DNA of 58,957 nucleotides, taken from positions 8,169 through 67,125 of the forward strand of contig DMEU01000013.1 of NCBI GenBank assembly GCA_003451585.1, in the 5' to 3' direction. Under the pieces are notes generated by a model, which saw only the letters and a list, made by a program, of their open reading frames with translations, ran no database searches and was not told the origin of the DNA. Positions within the stretch are counted from its first letter, which is position 1; every line of letters begins with the position of its first letter. Below, in pieces: positions 57,794 to 58,957 of the stretch. The translations under genes were made by a program, and so were the position numbers. The stretch comes from Candidatus Omnitrophota bacterium (GTDB lineage Bacteria; Omnitrophota; Gorgyraeia; Velamenicoccales; Velamenicoccaceae).

Positions 57794-58860
57794 CTCTTGA
57801 TCTTAATGGGCATGCGGGAGGGTGAAAGCTTGGATATGATGGATTCGATAGCCTTTCCGTAGTCGGGCCTGATGGCAAGCTTATTTGAGGCGTCAAGCGC
57901 CGTCTTTTGCAGCGACGACATTTTTTTAATGCAGTAATCGTAGGCGCCGCTTTCAACGATCAATTCCCTGAAAAGTTCCAGGTCTTTAAGCGTCTTATCT
58001 TTTCCCTCGAGTATATCAGTAAGTTTTTTCCTCTTTTTTCCTTTTAAGTTCTCGAACGCCTTGTAGACCAGAAGCGTTTTTTTTGATTCATTCAAATCGG
58101 ACAGGACGGGTTTGCCTATTATCTCTTCGGATGCGAAGAGGTCGAGGAAGTCGTCATATATCTGGAAGGCCTGCCCGGCGGCTATCCCCAGCCTGGAGAG
58201 CTCGCGTAATTCACCGGTACGCGCGCCAGCTAAAGTGGCTCCCATAACAAGAGGGCACTCGAAGGTATATTTGGCGGTTTTAAGCGTATAGATCAAAAAG
58301 ACGTCTTTTTCAGAAAGGGTCCGTATATTCCTGAATCCATAGACTACGTCGATGAATTCCCCCGCGCCGGTGAAAGCGGCTGTCTCTACGAGTTTTTTTA
58401 AAGCGGCTTCCTTTTGCCCGGGGACTTCCTTTACGGCGAGAAAGGCCTCTATACCTAACGCGAATAATATATCGCCTGCTACTATGGCAAGGGAGGAGCC
58501 GATCTTTGCATCGCCGGGGAGTTTTATTTTATTATCGAACATCTTATGCAATGTCGGTTTGCCGCGGCGCAAAGACGAGTTGTCTATCACATCGTCGTGG
58601 ATGAGCATATAGTCATGCAGGAGCTCTATTGCGGCAGCAGACGTAAAAAGCGGGCCTTGAGCGTACTTTTTCCGTTTGGTGTATCCTTTGTAGCTTAATA
58701 CAAAAAGGAGGGGGCGGATGCGTTTTCCTGGGCGCAGGACAAAATCCTTGCTGAAGGCAAAGAGGTCATCGGAGATAAGGCCCAGCCTGTAACGCCTGTT
58801 GGCGCTTTCCAGCAGGCCTTTTAATGCGGCATTGATCTTTTTTATGGTAGTTTCTATCAC
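57790..58860 (-). CDS. Polyprenyl diphosphate synthase (FPP/GGPP-type)
   Basis: 356 residues from GTG 58860. Trans-prenyltransferase with PGKRIRP, the first aspartate-rich motif DDVID (89-93, HDDVIDNS), second motif DDFLD (236-240, QIYDDFLD) and K/R residues between. The bulky Tyr five residues before the first motif favours a short to medium product (C15-C20), not proven. The start could instead be TTG 58896; I prefer GTG because a promoter (58896-58868) ends seven bases before it. Supplies isoprenoids for membranes, quinones or lipid carriers. Confidence 0.9.
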   Translation of the reverse strand: MIETTIKKINAALKGLLESANRRYRLGLISDDLFAFSKDFVLRPGKRIRPLLFVLSYKGYTKRKKYAQGPLFTSAAAIELLHDYMLIHDDVIDNSSLRRGKPTLHKMFDNKIKLPGDAKIGSSLAIVAGDILFALGIEAFLAVKEVPGQKEAALKKLVETAAFTGAGEFIDVVYGFRNIRTLSEKDVFLIYTLKTAKYTFECPLVMGATLAGARTGELRELSRLGIAAGQAFQIYDDFLDLFASEEIIGKPVLSDLNESKKTLLVYKAFENLKGKKRKKLTDILEGKDKTLKDLELFRELIVESGAYDYCIKKMSSLQKTALDASNKLAIRPDYGKAIESIISKLSPSRMPIKIKS

Positions 58861-58867
58861 GGCCCAT

Positions 58868-58896
58868 ATCGTATCACAAAGGAAATAACCCGACAA
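58868..58896 (-). promoter_or_regulatory. Putative promoter for leaderless polyprenyl synthase mRNA
   Basis: On the minus strand TTGTCG (58896-58891), 17-base spacer, TACGAT (58873-58868), then seven bases and GTG 58860. If correct, transcription starts at or next to the start codon. The boxes match consensus at four and five positions. Confidence 0.4.
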
Positions 58897-58957
58897 CTTG
58901 TTTTCACCGCCTTCAATAGCCTATACAGCCATCCAAGCCGCTTCCGGCATTTTTTCC

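Noticed and set aside
1..58957. tRNA, rRNA genes and CRISPR arrays
   Set aside because: Apart from the tmRNA T-arm, no TTCGANTC-type arm with matching acceptor ends, no rRNA-like conserved sequence and no regularly spaced direct repeats were found.

Overview
Organism and setting. The window is a gene-dense (roughly 95% coding), mostly plus-strand stretch of a bacterial chromosome with short overlaps, many ATGA-type junctions and lipoprotein genes of an outer-membrane-bearing cell. A Wood-Ljungdahl acetyl-CoA synthase gene, a TIGR04073 (exosortase-associated) protein, a DUF3568 lipoprotein, an NSS transporter with a micro-subunit and a type IV pilus/type II secretion-like module together suggest an anaerobic, diderm, uncultured lineage; Candidatus Omnitrophota is my best guess. 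This is inference: there is no rRNA gene in the window to test it.

Layout. 1-3267: hairpin-rich leader, small FAD/NAD(P) oxidoreductase and acsB. 3340-9963: TPR protein, polA, glgA, coaE, rho. 10117-13467: rpmE, prfA, prmC, murA, which with rho form a classic conserved bacterial neighbourhood. 13470-16757: trpG-D-C-F followed by a MazG-like gene. 16811-17670: small coiled-coil ORF and a VTT membrane protein converging on a 22-bp inverted repeat. 17974-21733: secretion/pilus module of PilM-PilN fusion, PilO-PilP fusion and secretin. 21850-25704: NSS transporter and micro-partner, DUF3568 lipoprotein, nuclease, AEC permease. 25720-26676: smpB and ssrA (trans-translation). 26727-29898: RNA-rich region with two copies of a matched structured RNA, a third structured RNA, a TIGR04073 gene, a zinc peptidase-like gene and a sensor kinase. 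29940-32219: surE, PilZ, hemW-like. 32296-45328: long co-directional series of lipoprotein, histidine kinase, response regulator, two base-excision-repair glycosylases, flavin/PLP oxidase-like, PAS, thioredoxin-like, beta-CASP nuclease, TtcA-like, GGDEF+HD-GYP and a 1090-residue carbohydrate phosphorylase-like protein. 45357-47955: TPR lipoprotein and AsmA-like protein. 47952-53645: molybdenum-cofactor and molybdenum-hydroxylase cluster. 53702-58860: small redox and metal proteins, semiSWEET-like protein, PfkB kinase, OmpA lipoprotein, greA and polyprenyl synthase.

How it works together. The left edge implies carbon fixation or acetogenesis through acetyl-CoA. The centre holds housekeeping information processing, with translation termination (prfA/prmC), ribosome rescue (smpB/ssrA) and transcription termination (rho/greA). 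Signalling is prominent: two hybrid-free histidine kinases, a CheY-like regulator, PilZ and a GGDEF/HD-GYP enzyme indicate c-di-GMP control, plausibly of the pilus/secretion machinery.

Most notable. A pair of about 60-nt terminator-ended RNAs (26762-26825 and 29803-29867) share a 12-nt core and show compensatory base changes. The tmRNA encodes a hydrophobic 22-residue tag ending in LAGVR. A third structured RNA lies at 27382-27538, and a multi-hairpin leader precedes rpmE. No tRNA, rRNA, CRISPR array, prophage or intact transposase gene was found.
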